Below are positions 5,436-13,223 of a stretch of 16,412 nt of DNA, in pieces. The DNA is from an uncultured bacterium (GTDB lineage: Bacteria; Cyanobacteriota; Vampirovibrionia; Gastranaerophilales; Gastranaerophilaceae). Each line of letters begins with the position of its first letter. Position 1 is the stretch's first letter. The DNA lies in contig URRM01000034.1 of the NCBI GenBank assembly GCA_900550295.1, forward strand, positions 1 to 16,412, read 5' to 3'. Made by a program: the position numbers and the translations under genes. The notes beneath the pieces were generated by a model, which did not search any database, had not been told where the DNA came from, and saw nothing but the letters and a program-made list of their open reading frames with translations.

Positions 5436-6595
5436 GTATTCCAATTTCCAAAACCGTAATTGGCTTGAAAAAGTCAGGTATAAGAAAATTTTTCGATATT
5501 GTTAGTGAAATGAAAGACGTTATTTCTCTTGGTGTGGGGGAACCAGATTTTGATACACCTTGGCATATAAGAGAAGAGGGTATTTATGCGTTAGAAAAAG
5601 GTAAAACTTTTTATACTTCAAATGCAGGTTTAAAAGAGTTACGTTATGAAATATCAAATTATTTAAAACGTACACAAAATATTATATATAATCCTGACAA
5701 CGAAATTATAGTTACTGTTGGCGGATCAGAAGCAATTGATATTGGTCTTAGAGCAATGGTTAATGTCGGTGATGAAGTTATCATTCCTCAACCATCTTAT
5801 GTTTCTTATGAACCATGTGCTGTATTGGCAGGTGCAACTCCTGTAATTATAGATTTGAAAGAAGAAAATGAATTTAGACTTACTGCAAATGAACTTAAAA
5901 ATGCAATTACAAACAAGACAAGAATTTTAATTTTACCATTTCCAAACAATCCAACCGGAGCAATCATGGAACAAAAAGATTTGGAAGAAATTGCAAGAGT
6001 TTGTATTGAAAATGATATTTATGTAATGTCAGATGAAATTTATGGAGAACTGTCATATAAAGAAAAACATGTTTCAATTGCAAGTATTGCCGGCATGAAG
6101 GAAAGAACTATTTTAATTAATGGTTTTTCTAAAGCGTATGCAATGACAGGATGGCGCTTAGGTTATGCGTGCGGACCGAAAGAAATTATTGAACAAATGG
6201 TGAAAATTCACCAATATGCAATAATGTGTGCTCCAACAACAAGCCAATATTCGGCTGTTGAAGCACTTAAAAAAGGTGATGAAGATGTTAAGTTAATGCG
6301 TGAAAGTTATAATCAACGTCGTAGATTTTTAATGAACGCATTTAAAGAAATAGGTTTGAAATGTTTTGAACCATATGGTGCATTTTACGTTTTTCCTTGC
6401 ATAAAAGAGTTCGGAATGACAAGTGAAGAATTTGCAATGAAATTTCTTGAAGAAGAACATGTTGCTGTTGTCCCTGGTACAGCCTTTGGCGATAGTGGAG
6501 AAGGATTTTTAAGAATATCTTATGCTTATTCGATTGAAAATCTTAAAAAAGCAATGACTCGTTTAAAACGATTCGTTGAAAAATTAAGAAAATAA
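5432..6595 (+). CDS. Class I/II PLP-dependent aminotransferase (AlaT/YugH-like)
   Basis: This 387-residue fold-type I aminotransferase moves an amino group between an amino acid and a 2-oxo acid. It is full length. Visible active-site features are the N-terminal SLGVGEPDFDTP (32-43), FPNNPTG (170-176), the cofactor aspartate and tyrosine in DEIYGEL (D201, Y204), and the Schiff-base lysine K234 in NGFSKAYAMTGWRLGY. A C-terminal FLRISYA carries the carboxylate-binding arginine. Translation starts at GTG 5432, inside the regulator's stop (GTGA overlap); the alignment of the N-terminus supports this start. The subgroup resembles the AspC/PatA/AlaT branch, and the Lrp partner suggests alanine aminotransferase. 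Aspartate or N-acetyl-diaminopimelate activity cannot be excluded. Confidence 0.9.
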   Translation: MSIPISKTVIGLKKSGIRKFFDIVSEMKDVISLGVGEPDFDTPWHIREEGIYALEKGKTFYTSNAGLKELRYEISNYLKRTQNIIYNPDNEIIVTVGGSEAIDIGLRAMVNVGDEVIIPQPSYVSYEPCAVLAGATPVIIDLKEENEFRLTANELKNAITNKTRILILPFPNNPTGAIMEQKDLEEIARVCIENDIYVMSDEIYGELSYKEKHVSIASIAGMKERTILINGFSKAYAMTGWRLGYACGPKEIIEQMVKIHQYAIMCAPTTSQYSAVEALKKGDEDVKLMRESYNQRRRFLMNAFKEIGLKCFEPYGAFYVFPCIKEFGMTSEEFAMKFLEEEHVAVVPGTAFGDSGEGFLRISYAYSIENLKKAMTRLKRFVEKLRK

Positions 6596-6609
6596 TATTT
6601 GTAAATATA

Positions 6610-6650
6610 AAACAGGGCACAAACTAAACGGTTGCGCCCTGTTTGTTTTT
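6610..6650 (+). terminator. Intrinsic terminator, probably bidirectional
   Basis: AAACAGGGC (6610-6618) pairs with GCCCTGTTT (6636-6644). After one mismatch three further pairs extend the stem around a 9-base loop. A T-run (6646-6650) follows. The A-rich left flank would supply a T-rich tail on the other strand, so the hairpin can also end transcription of the convergent uridine phosphorylase gene, whose stop is 13 bases away. Confidence 0.9.
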
Positions 6651-6662
6651 ATATAGTAAAAA

Positions 6663-7436
6663 CTATTTTTTAGCTGCTCTATCTTGTTCAATGATTAGTT
6701 TTAATGCATCAACTGCAACTCTTACTGCAGCAGAAGTATCTTCACTCATTTTTTGATCTAAGCCTGCTGCTTCTCTTTCTTGGTTCCAAATTACGTGGAA
6801 GCAAGAACCACAACGGCATTTTAAAGCATCTGCAACAACGAATAATGCAGCAGATTCCATTTCAGAAGCTTTAACTCCTAAGCGTTTCCAAGCTTCCCAT
6901 TTTTGTAATAATTCGTATGAAACAGGCATTTTTGCAGGGCTGTGTTGACCATAGAATGCATCTTTACATTGTACAACACCTGTGTGAGTTGTTTTACCCA
7001 TAGCTAATGCTGCTTGTCTTAAAGCTACTGTGATATCCAAGTTTGCAACTGCAGGATACTCAATTGGAGCATATTCCATTGATGTATGTTCAAATCTGAT
7101 TGCGCCTGTAGCAACAACGATATCGCCTGATTGTACATTTAAATCAATACCGCCACAAGTACCGGTTCTGATGAATGTATCTGCACCAATGTTATGTAAT
7201 TCTTCCATTGCGATAGAAGCTGATGGACCACCAATACCGGTAGAGCAAACGCTAACTTTTTCACCTAATAAAGTACCCGTGTAAATGTTGTATTCTCTGT
7301 TTTGAGCAACGTGATGAGCATCATCAAACAATGCTGCAATTGATTCACATCTACCAGGATCACCAGGTAAAATTACGTAACGACCTACATCGCCTTCAAC
7401 GCAGTGAATGTGGAATTGTTTTTCTAGTTCTTGCAT
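6663..7436 (-). CDS. udp: Uridine phosphorylase (nucleoside phosphorylase family 1)
   Basis: The 257-residue enzyme cleaves uridine with phosphate to uracil and ribose-1-phosphate in pyrimidine salvage. Visible family features are the phosphate-binding loop PGDPGR (24-29), R47 and R90 at the other phosphate-contacting positions, CSTGIGGPS (64-72), RTGTCGG and the ribose-binding EMES (192-195). Length and motif order match Udp of the PNP/UDP family. The combination of FEHTSMEYAPIEYP and the ending DALKLI favours uridine over purine nucleosides. AGGTG lies 7 bases before the ATG. The gene stands alone between a shared terminator and its own promoter. By eye its codons use more G and C than hydE or the aminotransferase, which may hint at separate ancestry. 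Confidence 0.88.
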   Translation of the reverse strand: MQELEKQFHIHCVEGDVGRYVILPGDPGRCESIAALFDDAHHVAQNREYNIYTGTLLGEKVSVCSTGIGGPSASIAMEELHNIGADTFIRTGTCGGIDLNVQSGDIVVATGAIRFEHTSMEYAPIEYPAVANLDITVALRQAALAMGKTTHTGVVQCKDAFYGQHSPAKMPVSYELLQKWEAWKRLGVKASEMESAALFVVADALKCRCGSCFHVIWNQEREAAGLDQKMSEDTSAAVRVAVDALKLIIEQDRAAKK

Positions 7437-7480
7437 AATTAAACACCTTTTCTTCTTAATGTAATAAACACTTTTAGTTG

Positions 7481-7508
7481 ATTATAACATTTGAAGATAA
7501 TAATGCAA
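7481..7508 (-). promoter_or_regulatory. Promoter of uridine phosphorylase
   Basis: On the minus strand there is a TTGCAT -35 (7508 to 7503), a 16-base spacer and a perfect TATAAT -10 (7486 to 7481). The -10 is preceded by TGT, which makes it an extended -10. It lies about 45 bases before the start codon. Confidence 0.65.
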
Positions 7509-7522
7509 GGAAAATTTATTTG

Positions 7523-9331
7523 CTAAAATATGCTAGTTCCGTTGTTTTGTTTAAACTCTTTATGTAAACTTTTTGCTTTTGCGGCAGTTTTATATAAAGT
7601 GCTACGTTTATCTGAATGTTTGATTTTTACATCATTAAATACGCTGATATCATTGTCTGAACCACGTTTCCTAGTAGCATCAACACTTGCCACTGTTGAC
7701 AATACATCTAATGTTGTATCAAGTCCATCAACGTTACCGTTTAAAACATCGGAACCAATTGAAACTGCTCCTGAAGCACCATTAACAAGGTCCCTTGCAT
7801 TAGCTATAGCCTTACCGTTTCCAACACCAAGTGCGGAAGACACTGCTGACAAACCATCAGATACAGCTCCCGCAACATCACCTTTTACAGCTTTTTTTAC
7901 AGTGTTTGTTCCGTCTTTAACTGCATTTGCGATGTTATCAGCGTTAGAAAGCATTGATTTGTGTTTGCTTGCAAATTCTGTAACACTTGCTAATTTGGTA
8001 TTATTAAGTGCTGAAATTGAACCTACACCTTTAATCGTGCCAGCGCTAGATACAACGGTTTTTGCTACAGAAGAAACAACTCCTGCAACATCACCTTTAG
8101 CTACGTTAATCGCAACATCAGCAACGTTAGCAGATGTTTTTATACCTTTGCCTGTAGTAGATAAACCACTACCTGTTGTTTTTAAGCCTGTTCCTACGGA
8201 TGTAATGGTTCCGCCTGTAGCCGCAACTGATGCGCCTGTACCTGCTGTTGTAGCTCCGCCTGTTGTAGTTGTAACACCTGCAGCTTCAACAGGTACACCA
8301 GCCCCAAATACAGGGATTAATGGAATACCAATAGCAGATAATGTTGCACCAACGCCTGTTAATATGCCACCTGTTACGCCAACGCCTGTACCTGCAGCAG
8401 TTGTTGTTAAACCTGCTGCTTGTACACCTATACCGACAGCACTAAGTGTTGTGCCTGCCAAGTCTAAAACGTTTGCAACAGCGACAACTTGTTTTGTTAC
8501 TCCTGAAAAACCGTCAAGAGATGAGTTTTGTGCGTTAGCCTCTTGTTGAGCGTTTGTTGCTTGTGCTTGTTGTTCATTAGCTTCTTGAGTTGCAGCGTTT
8601 GCTTCAGTTTGTGCGTTAGCATTTGAAGCTTGTGCTTGTGAACTTAAAGCTTGTATTTGTGTTTCATTATTATGTATTGTTTGTAATTTTTCATTTATTT
8701 TTGCAGAATTATCGTTTTTAGGTGTATCACCTTTTTCTTGCATTTCTTGAATTTCAGCACCTGTTTTTAGTGTTAATGCGCTTTGTACTCCTGAACCGGT
8801 ACCATCATTGCCTTCAAGATTACTAATTTCAGCCATTGCTGCTTCACTTTGTTGAGTTAAAGCTTGAATTTGTGCTGCGTTTGTATCAATTTGATTGCCA
8901 GCTGATTGTCCTGTAGCTGTAGCACTATTGTTTGATGACTCTAAATGAGCTTGTCCTGCTTCCAATGTTTGAATTTTGCTTTTAGATTGTTCGCTGACAT
9001 TTTGTGTAGAACTGCTAACATTATCTAAATTATTATTTTTTGTTTGTTCTTCTTTTTGTTTTGCATCAACTTCTTTTGATTTTGCATCGTCTTGTTTATT
9101 CTCTGCATCATCAACTTTATTTCTTGTCTTATCTAAGTCGTTGTTTGCATCTTTAATCTTGCTTTTGGCTTTTTTACCAGCGCTTTCAGCTTTATCAAGT
9201 TGAGCATTAATTTCTTTTGCATCAGAGAATATTGATACGCAAACGCCGGCTACGCCACTATTTACTTTAGAACGAGCTGCGCTTAAGTCTATATCACCTA
9301 TATTTTGTATTGAAGGTATATTTGAACTCAT
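7523..9331 (-). CDS. Coiled-coil protein with a glycine-heptad hairpin, function unknown
   Basis: I do not recognise this 602-residue protein. It has no Sec signal peptide. Residues 35-100 are a charged Lys/Asp/Ala coiled coil. Residues 100-270 are Gln/Asn/Ala/Ser-rich and also helical in character. Residues 293-394 are hydrophobic and Gly/Thr-rich, with glycine at exactly every seventh position: 293-335, then 352-394, separated by a Pro-rich turn (IPLIPVFGAG). Residues 410-550 hold amphipathic repeats beginning KGDVAG (412, 483) and NGNVDG (531). The tail is basic. A long coiled coil followed by a glycine-rich hydrophobic hairpin recalls secreted translocator or pore-forming proteins, but this is only an analogy. 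AGGGG lies 9 bases before the ATG. It is flanked by envelope genes on the same strand. Confidence 0.8.
   Translation of the reverse strand: MSSNIPSIQNIGDIDLSAARSKVNSGVAGVCVSIFSDAKEINAQLDKAESAGKKAKSKIKDANNDLDKTRNKVDDAENKQDDAKSKEVDAKQKEEQTKNNNLDNVSSSTQNVSEQSKSKIQTLEAGQAHLESSNNSATATGQSAGNQIDTNAAQIQALTQQSEAAMAEISNLEGNDGTGSGVQSALTLKTGAEIQEMQEKGDTPKNDNSAKINEKLQTIHNNETQIQALSSQAQASNANAQTEANAATQEANEQQAQATNAQQEANAQNSSLDGFSGVTKQVVAVANVLDLAGTTLSAVGIGVQAAGLTTTAAGTGVGVTGGILTGVGATLSAIGIPLIPVFGAGVPVEAAGVTTTTGGATTAGTGASVAATGGTITSVGTGLKTTGSGLSTTGKGIKTSANVADVAINVAKGDVAGVVSSVAKTVVSSAGTIKGVGSISALNNTKLASVTEFASKHKSMLSNADNIANAVKDGTNTVKKAVKGDVAGAVSDGLSAVSSALGVGNGKAIANARDLVNGASGAVSIGSDVLNGNVDGLDTTLDVLSTVASVDATRKRGSDNDISVFNDVKIKHSDKRSTLYKTAAKAKSLHKEFKQNNGTSIF
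8150..8455 (-). repeat. Codons for two glycine-heptad arrays and their turn
   Basis: This segment encodes residues 293-394 of the 602-residue protein. Glycine occurs at 293, 300, 307, 314, 321, 328 and 335. After a 16-residue proline-containing linker it recurs at 352, 359, 366, 373, 380, 387 and 394. The two arrays are both 43 residues long and each holds seven phased glycines. Typical units are TTLSAVG, LTTTAAG, ASVAATG and SGLSTTG. Confidence 0.9.
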
Positions 9332-9435
9332 ATTACATAACCCCTATTACTCTATCAATTACATGTTATATTACGGATTTTATAATAAAAAGTTTAGTTT
9401 TTTAGTGATAAATGTTAAATTTTCGTTACAATTTG

Positions 9436-10473
9436 TTATTGGTTGTTTATAAGTGTGTTTAAACCCTCTATTACATCGTTAACAGATGGTGATTTTGTAC
9501 AAATATATTTATTGTTTTTTAATTGACATTTTCTATGATGGCAGGGGGTACAAGAGGTTGTTGAAACCGTTAAACATTTGTCATCAATTGGAGCGTAAAG
9601 CCCTTTAGGAGTACAACAGAAAATAGAAAGAACTTTTGGTTTTTGAGTTGCCCAAGCAAGATGAGTTGCCCCATTATCAAGTGAAATTACTAAATTGGCT
9701 CTACGCAAAACTTCTATAAATTCTTTTAAGTTTGTCTTGCCAGCAAGTGATAGATGTCTATCTCCACCGATATAATTGATGTAATCTTCATCTTTTTTAG
9801 TACCCGTAAAAATTAAAGTATAATCATTTTCTATTTTTTTGATTAATTCTTTCCAATTGTCTTTATCCCAATGTTTACCAATCCAAGTAGTTGTAGGTGC
9901 AATTACGGCAATTGGTTTAGAGGTATCCAAATCCTTCAACAAGTTATTAACATTTGAGATTATTTCTTCACTTGATGGCGGAAGTGTAACCGTTGTTTTT
10001 TCTGTATTAAGTCCTAAATATTGTGCAAAACGAAGGTTTGCATTAACCATATTTCTGTTAAATTTATCTTTTATTGCCGGAATTATTTCATTTGCGCCTA
10101 TTATAGAAAATTCTTTTGCATCTTTTGCTATAATTCTTCTTTTGGCTCCACAAAATTTTGTCCACAGAACACTCTTCATAAGCATTTGAGAGTCTATTGC
10201 TATGTCAAAATGTTCGCTACGCAAATCCTTTATGATTGCAATCATTTCTTTTATATTTTGGAAAATATTTTTATTTTTCTTCCATTTTTCAACAGGAGCA
10301 AAAAAGACTTTGTCGACACAAGGATTATTTTGTATTACATCTAATCCCTTTTCTCCAACAAGCCAAGACACTTCATAGTTGTTTTGTTTTAAAACATTAG
10401 CAAGGGGAATGTTGAAAATAACATCCCCCAACGATGATAATCTTATTATTAAAACTTTTTGCTTATCTGTCAT
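9436..10473 (-). CDS. Glycosyltransferase family 9 (heptosyltransferase-like)
   Basis: Family-9 enzymes transfer heptose or related sugars onto the lipopolysaccharide core at the inner face of the inner membrane. The N-terminus KVLIIRLSSLGDVIFNIP is the family hallmark. The C-terminal domain has DNGATHLAWATQKPKVLSIF, matching the nucleotide-sugar-binding part. A late Cys-rich segment, CTPCHHRKC plus YIC, resembles the C-terminal cysteine cluster of many family-9 members. I chose ATG 10473 (345 residues) over the longer open frame from 10548. It begins right at the conserved first strand and has AAGG just upstream. It lies 7 bases after the msbA stop, whereas the longer version would overlap msbA by 68 bases. 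msbA and this gene thus form a two-gene envelope operon. Confidence 0.9.
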   Translation of the reverse strand: MTDKQKVLIIRLSSLGDVIFNIPLANVLKQNNYEVSWLVGEKGLDVIQNNPCVDKVFFAPVEKWKKNKNIFQNIKEMIAIIKDLRSEHFDIAIDSQMLMKSVLWTKFCGAKRRIIAKDAKEFSIIGANEIIPAIKDKFNRNMVNANLRFAQYLGLNTEKTTVTLPPSSEEIISNVNNLLKDLDTSKPIAVIAPTTTWIGKHWDKDNWKELIKKIENDYTLIFTGTKKDEDYINYIGGDRHLSLAGKTNLKEFIEVLRRANLVISLDNGATHLAWATQKPKVLSIFCCTPKGLYAPIDDKCLTVSTTSCTPCHHRKCQLKNNKYICTKSPSVNDVIEGLNTLINNQ

Positions 10474-10480
10474 TTTTACC

Positions 10481-12307
10481 TTATTGAACGGTTTCTTCTT
10501 GAGCTCTAAATTGCATTTCATATAATGCTTTGTATGCACCATTTTCAATAGCCATTAGTTCATCGTGAGTGCCAAGTTCAAACAATTCACCTTCGTTTAT
10601 AACTGCAATTCTATCAGCGTTTTTAATTGTTGATAGTCTGTGAGCAATTATAAATACAGTTCTATTATTCATTAGGTTATCAATAGCTTTTTGTACCAAA
10701 GCTTCGGATTCGTTATCAAGAGCACTGGTTGCTTCGTCTAAAATAACAATAGGTGCTTTTCTAATCATAGCTCTAGCAATTGCAACACGTTGACGTTGAC
10801 CGCCTGAAAGTGTCAAACCTCTTTCTCCTAATCTTGTTTCTATGCCTTCAGGAAGTTCTGCAATAACATCTTGTAGATGAGCGTATTCAACTGCATTTTT
10901 TAAATCTTCTTCTGTTGCGTTTTCATTACCCATTAAGATGTTTTCTTTGATAGTACCTGAATACAAGAAGTTGTCTTGAAATACCATAGAAATATTTTTT
11001 CTTAATGATTCTAATGTAAATCTTCTGATATCAACATCATCAAACTTGATAGAACCGGATTTTAAATCATAAAATCTAGGTAATAAGTTTACTATAGTTG
11101 ATTTACCACCGCCGGAATTACCAACAATAGCAAGTGTTTCATTTTTATTTACTGTTAAATTCAAGTTTTTAATTACAGGAACATCTTTAACATATTCAAA
11201 TTCAACATTTTCAAATTTAATATCTTTTTCTAAAGATTTCATTTCAATAGCATCAGGAGCATCAACTATTTCAGGAGTTACATCAAATAGTTCAAAAACA
11301 CGTCCCATTGCAACGAAAATATTTTGTATATTAGTTAAAGTGTTACCAAGAGTTTTAACCGGTTTATAAAGTAGTAACAATGATGTTACGAATGATGCAA
11401 ATGAACCTGCAGTCATTATACCTGAACTTATTAAGTGTGTACCATAAGCTAAAACCAATGCAATACCAACTGATGCAATTAAGTACATAATTGGTGACAT
11501 CCATCCTGCACGTTTAGTTAAAGACATATTTACATTGAATGAATTCCAAATTTGAGTGATGAAGTCTTTTTCTTGACGTTCTTGTAAGCCATAAGCTGCC
11601 ATAACTTTATTACCGCTGTATGTTTCATTGATGTTAGTTGTGATATTACCGCCAATAACCATATTTTTATTAGATGCAGACTTGATTCTTTTTCTAATTA
11701 AAGCTACAGGTAAAAATGCGATGTTAAGTACAACAACACCAACGATTGCTAATCTCCAAGAGCTATAAAGCATAACCGCAATTAAACCTAAAGCGCCAAA
11801 CAAACTTGTTGTAATTGTTTTAATTTGATCAACAAGACCAGCTGATGCTGTTTGCGGGTCATTCATATATCTTTGAATAATAACACCTGAAGAGTTTTCA
11901 TCAAAGAATTGAGGATGCATGTAAATTAATTTGTGAAATAAATCAATTTTTACATCGTTTGTTATGTGTTGGCTTGTCCAAGTTGATAAATATTCATTCA
12001 AATATCTAAGCAAACCTTGAAAAGCTGCAAATGCAACAACAAGGAATGGAATTAAGAAGGCAAAAAGTTGCCATGTTAATGTGTATTCGTGGTTAAATAG
12101 GTGAAATACCCAATCTTGTTTGCCTACAACGTAATCCATAAAGGGTTTTAATGCAAATGCTGTAACACCATCAAGTAATCCTAATGGAATTGCAACCATA
12201 AATGTTAAGACAATTCTAAACCAATAAGGTCTAATATAAGGCCATATACGAGAAAGCAGCCAACCATATTTGAATGAATTTTGTGCTTGAGTTGATTCTA
12301 ATTTCAT
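10481..12307 (-). CDS. msbA: ABC exporter, lipid A flippase MsbA type
   Basis: This 608-residue half-transporter fuses a six-helix membrane domain (about residues 25-335) to an ATPase domain (about 362-600). In the ATPase domain I see Walker A GNSGGGKST (396-404), the Q-loop glutamine 444 (FQDN), signature LSGGQRQR (500-507), Walker B VILDEAT (521-527) and the H-loop histidine 556 (IIAHRLST). The two subunits dimerise and flip a lipid-linked substrate across the inner membrane, classically lipid A-core. The following family-9 glycosyltransferase supports this job. The general exporter family also includes drug and peptide exporters, so substrate identity is inferred. A TATAAT -10 lies 38 bases upstream of the start. 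Confidence 0.85.
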   Translation of the reverse strand: MKLESTQAQNSFKYGWLLSRIWPYIRPYWFRIVLTFMVAIPLGLLDGVTAFALKPFMDYVVGKQDWVFHLFNHEYTLTWQLFAFLIPFLVVAFAAFQGLLRYLNEYLSTWTSQHITNDVKIDLFHKLIYMHPQFFDENSSGVIIQRYMNDPQTASAGLVDQIKTITTSLFGALGLIAVMLYSSWRLAIVGVVVLNIAFLPVALIRKRIKSASNKNMVIGGNITTNINETYSGNKVMAAYGLQERQEKDFITQIWNSFNVNMSLTKRAGWMSPIMYLIASVGIALVLAYGTHLISSGIMTAGSFASFVTSLLLLYKPVKTLGNTLTNIQNIFVAMGRVFELFDVTPEIVDAPDAIEMKSLEKDIKFENVEFEYVKDVPVIKNLNLTVNKNETLAIVGNSGGGKSTIVNLLPRFYDLKSGSIKFDDVDIRRFTLESLRKNISMVFQDNFLYSGTIKENILMGNENATEEDLKNAVEYAHLQDVIAELPEGIETRLGERGLTLSGGQRQRVAIARAMIRKAPIVILDEATSALDNESEALVQKAIDNLMNNRTVFIIAHRLSTIKNADRIAVINEGELFELGTHDELMAIENGAYKALYEMQFRAQEETVQ

Positions 12308-12344
12308 AATACATCTTTCTATTATTGCTTATAACTATGAGAAT

Positions 12345-12350
12345 ATTATA
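12345..12350 (-). promoter_or_regulatory. -10 box of the msbA operon
   Basis: A perfect TATAAT (12350 to 12345 on the minus strand) lies in the gap upstream of msbA. No good -35 is visible at the right distance, so strength is uncertain. Confidence 0.4.
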
Positions 12351-12412
12351 CAATAAACGAAAAATAATTGTATTATTGCACGCTTTTCAACCTTAATATA
12401 GTGTTAAATTTA

Positions 12413-12748
12413 TTAAAATTTTTTATAATCCCTATATTTTTTAAAACTTTTTACAACTCCTGCAAAAAACTCTAATTCTTCTTCTGACGAACTATATATG
12501 AATTTTTCAAGTTCTAAACGATTTTTATTGATAAGTGGTATGGTATTAATTTTAAATTCAGAAATATCAATTTTTAGAAAGTCGATAATTTTAAAAAATG
12601 TTGAAAGTGACGGCAGATTAGTATAATTTTCAATTTTACTGATTTGTTTTTCACCAACGCCAATTTTTTGTGCTAATTCTGTTTGTGTCAATCCCGCTTT
12701 TTTGCGAAATTCTTTTATCTTATCAGCAATAAATTTTTTATCGACCAT
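12413..12748 (-). CDS. XRE-family helix-turn-helix regulator
   Basis: This small 111-residue DNA-binding protein has a Cro/cI-type helix-turn-helix at about residues 7-62. The domain is visible as IKEFRKKAGLTQTELAQKIGV (positions 11-31), then KQISKIEN and a LPSLSTFFKIIDFL helix. The C-terminal 45 residues are charged and lack a recognisable enzymatic or toxin-antitoxin partner domain. The function of the regulon is unknown. It is transcribed away from the LuxR-type gene at 13008, with a 259-base gap between them, so one regulator may act on both promoters. It is not next to phage genes or an obvious toxin. Confidence 0.88.
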   Translation of the reverse strand: MVDKKFIADKIKEFRKKAGLTQTELAQKIGVGEKQISKIENYTNLPSLSTFFKIIDFLKIDISEFKINTIPLINKNRLELEKFIYSSSEEELEFFAGVVKSFKKYRDYKKF

Positions 12749-12783
12749 TGGTTTATTCTCACTTCTTTGTTTTACAATAACAT

Positions 12784-12796
12784 AGCCTATAAGGCT
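12784..12796. repeat. Short inverted repeat in the regulator gap
   Basis: AGCCT-ATA-AGGCT lies 36 bases before the XRE start codon. It is a plausible operator half-site pair for a helix-turn-helix dimer, possibly autoregulatory. The arms are only 5 bases long and could occur by chance. Confidence 0.3.
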
Positions 12797-12935
12797 TGAA
12801 TTTTAAACCACCAGTATGGTAATTTATGGATAAAAGTACCTAATAAGCGTATAAATTGTTACAGGATTTTAACACGCCTGTTGCTGTCTAAAGTTGCTTA
12901 TTTTACTAGATTTTGAACGGATTTATTTTTATTTG

Positions 12936-12964
12936 TTGACATATCGATTGTAAAGTAGAATAAT
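12936..12964 (+). promoter_or_regulatory. Promoter of the small LuxR-type gene
   Basis: A perfect TTGACA -35 (12936-12941), a 17-base spacer and an AATAAT -10 (12959-12964) leave a leader of about 37 bases. An AGGGAG Shine-Dalgarno lies at 12992-12997. Confidence 0.65.
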
Positions 12965-13007
12965 AGAAACATAAATCAAATTTCGTTGATTAGGGAGCAA
13001 ATATAGA

Positions 13008-13202
13008 ATGGTAGATTTAACAGAACGAGAGTTAGATGTTTTGAAGTTAGTTACTTTAGGATTAACAAACAAAGAGATTGCGCAAAAATTGACAGTTACT
13101 ACTCACACAATAAAAGCGCACGTAAGTTCAATATACGAAAAACTTTCAGTAAGTAACAGATTACAAGCCGCAGTTTATGCATTAGTACACGAACTAGTGT
13201 AA
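13008..13202 (+). CDS. Free-standing LuxR/GerE-type helix-turn-helix protein
   Basis: The 64-residue product is almost exactly one LuxR-type DNA-binding domain with nothing attached. It opens with LTERELDVLKL, continues through GLTNKEIAQKLTVTTHTIKAH (about positions 18-38, the recognition helix region) and ends with the dimer helix RLQAAVYALVHEL. Full-length LuxR regulators carry a receiver or ligand domain, so this protein must be controlled by its amount, by partners or by other means. Known small relatives are GerE of Bacillus (74 residues) and PedR of cyanobacteria (about 90). A PedR relationship would fit the proposed lineage, but PedR's regulatory cysteine has no counterpart here. A strong promoter and AGGGAG ribosome-binding site support a real gene. 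Confidence 0.88.
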   Translation: MVDLTERELDVLKLVTLGLTNKEIAQKLTVTTHTIKAHVSSIYEKLSVSNRLQAAVYALVHELV

Positions 13203-13223
13203 AAATTGAAGGGTATTTGAACA

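Noticed and set aside
7530..8549. A 339-residue open frame antisense to the 602-residue protein
   Set aside because: It is Pro/Ala/Thr/Val-rich because it is the complement of Gly/Thr/Ala codons. It has no plausible ribosome-binding site and no recognisable domain, whereas the opposite strand shows heptad periodicity at protein level.
10474..10548. Longer N-terminus for the family-9 glycosyltransferase
   Set aside because: The extra 25 residues lie inside the msbA coding region, show no family similarity and are not needed. ATG 10473 has AAGG upstream and starts right at the conserved KVLIIRLSSLGD strand.
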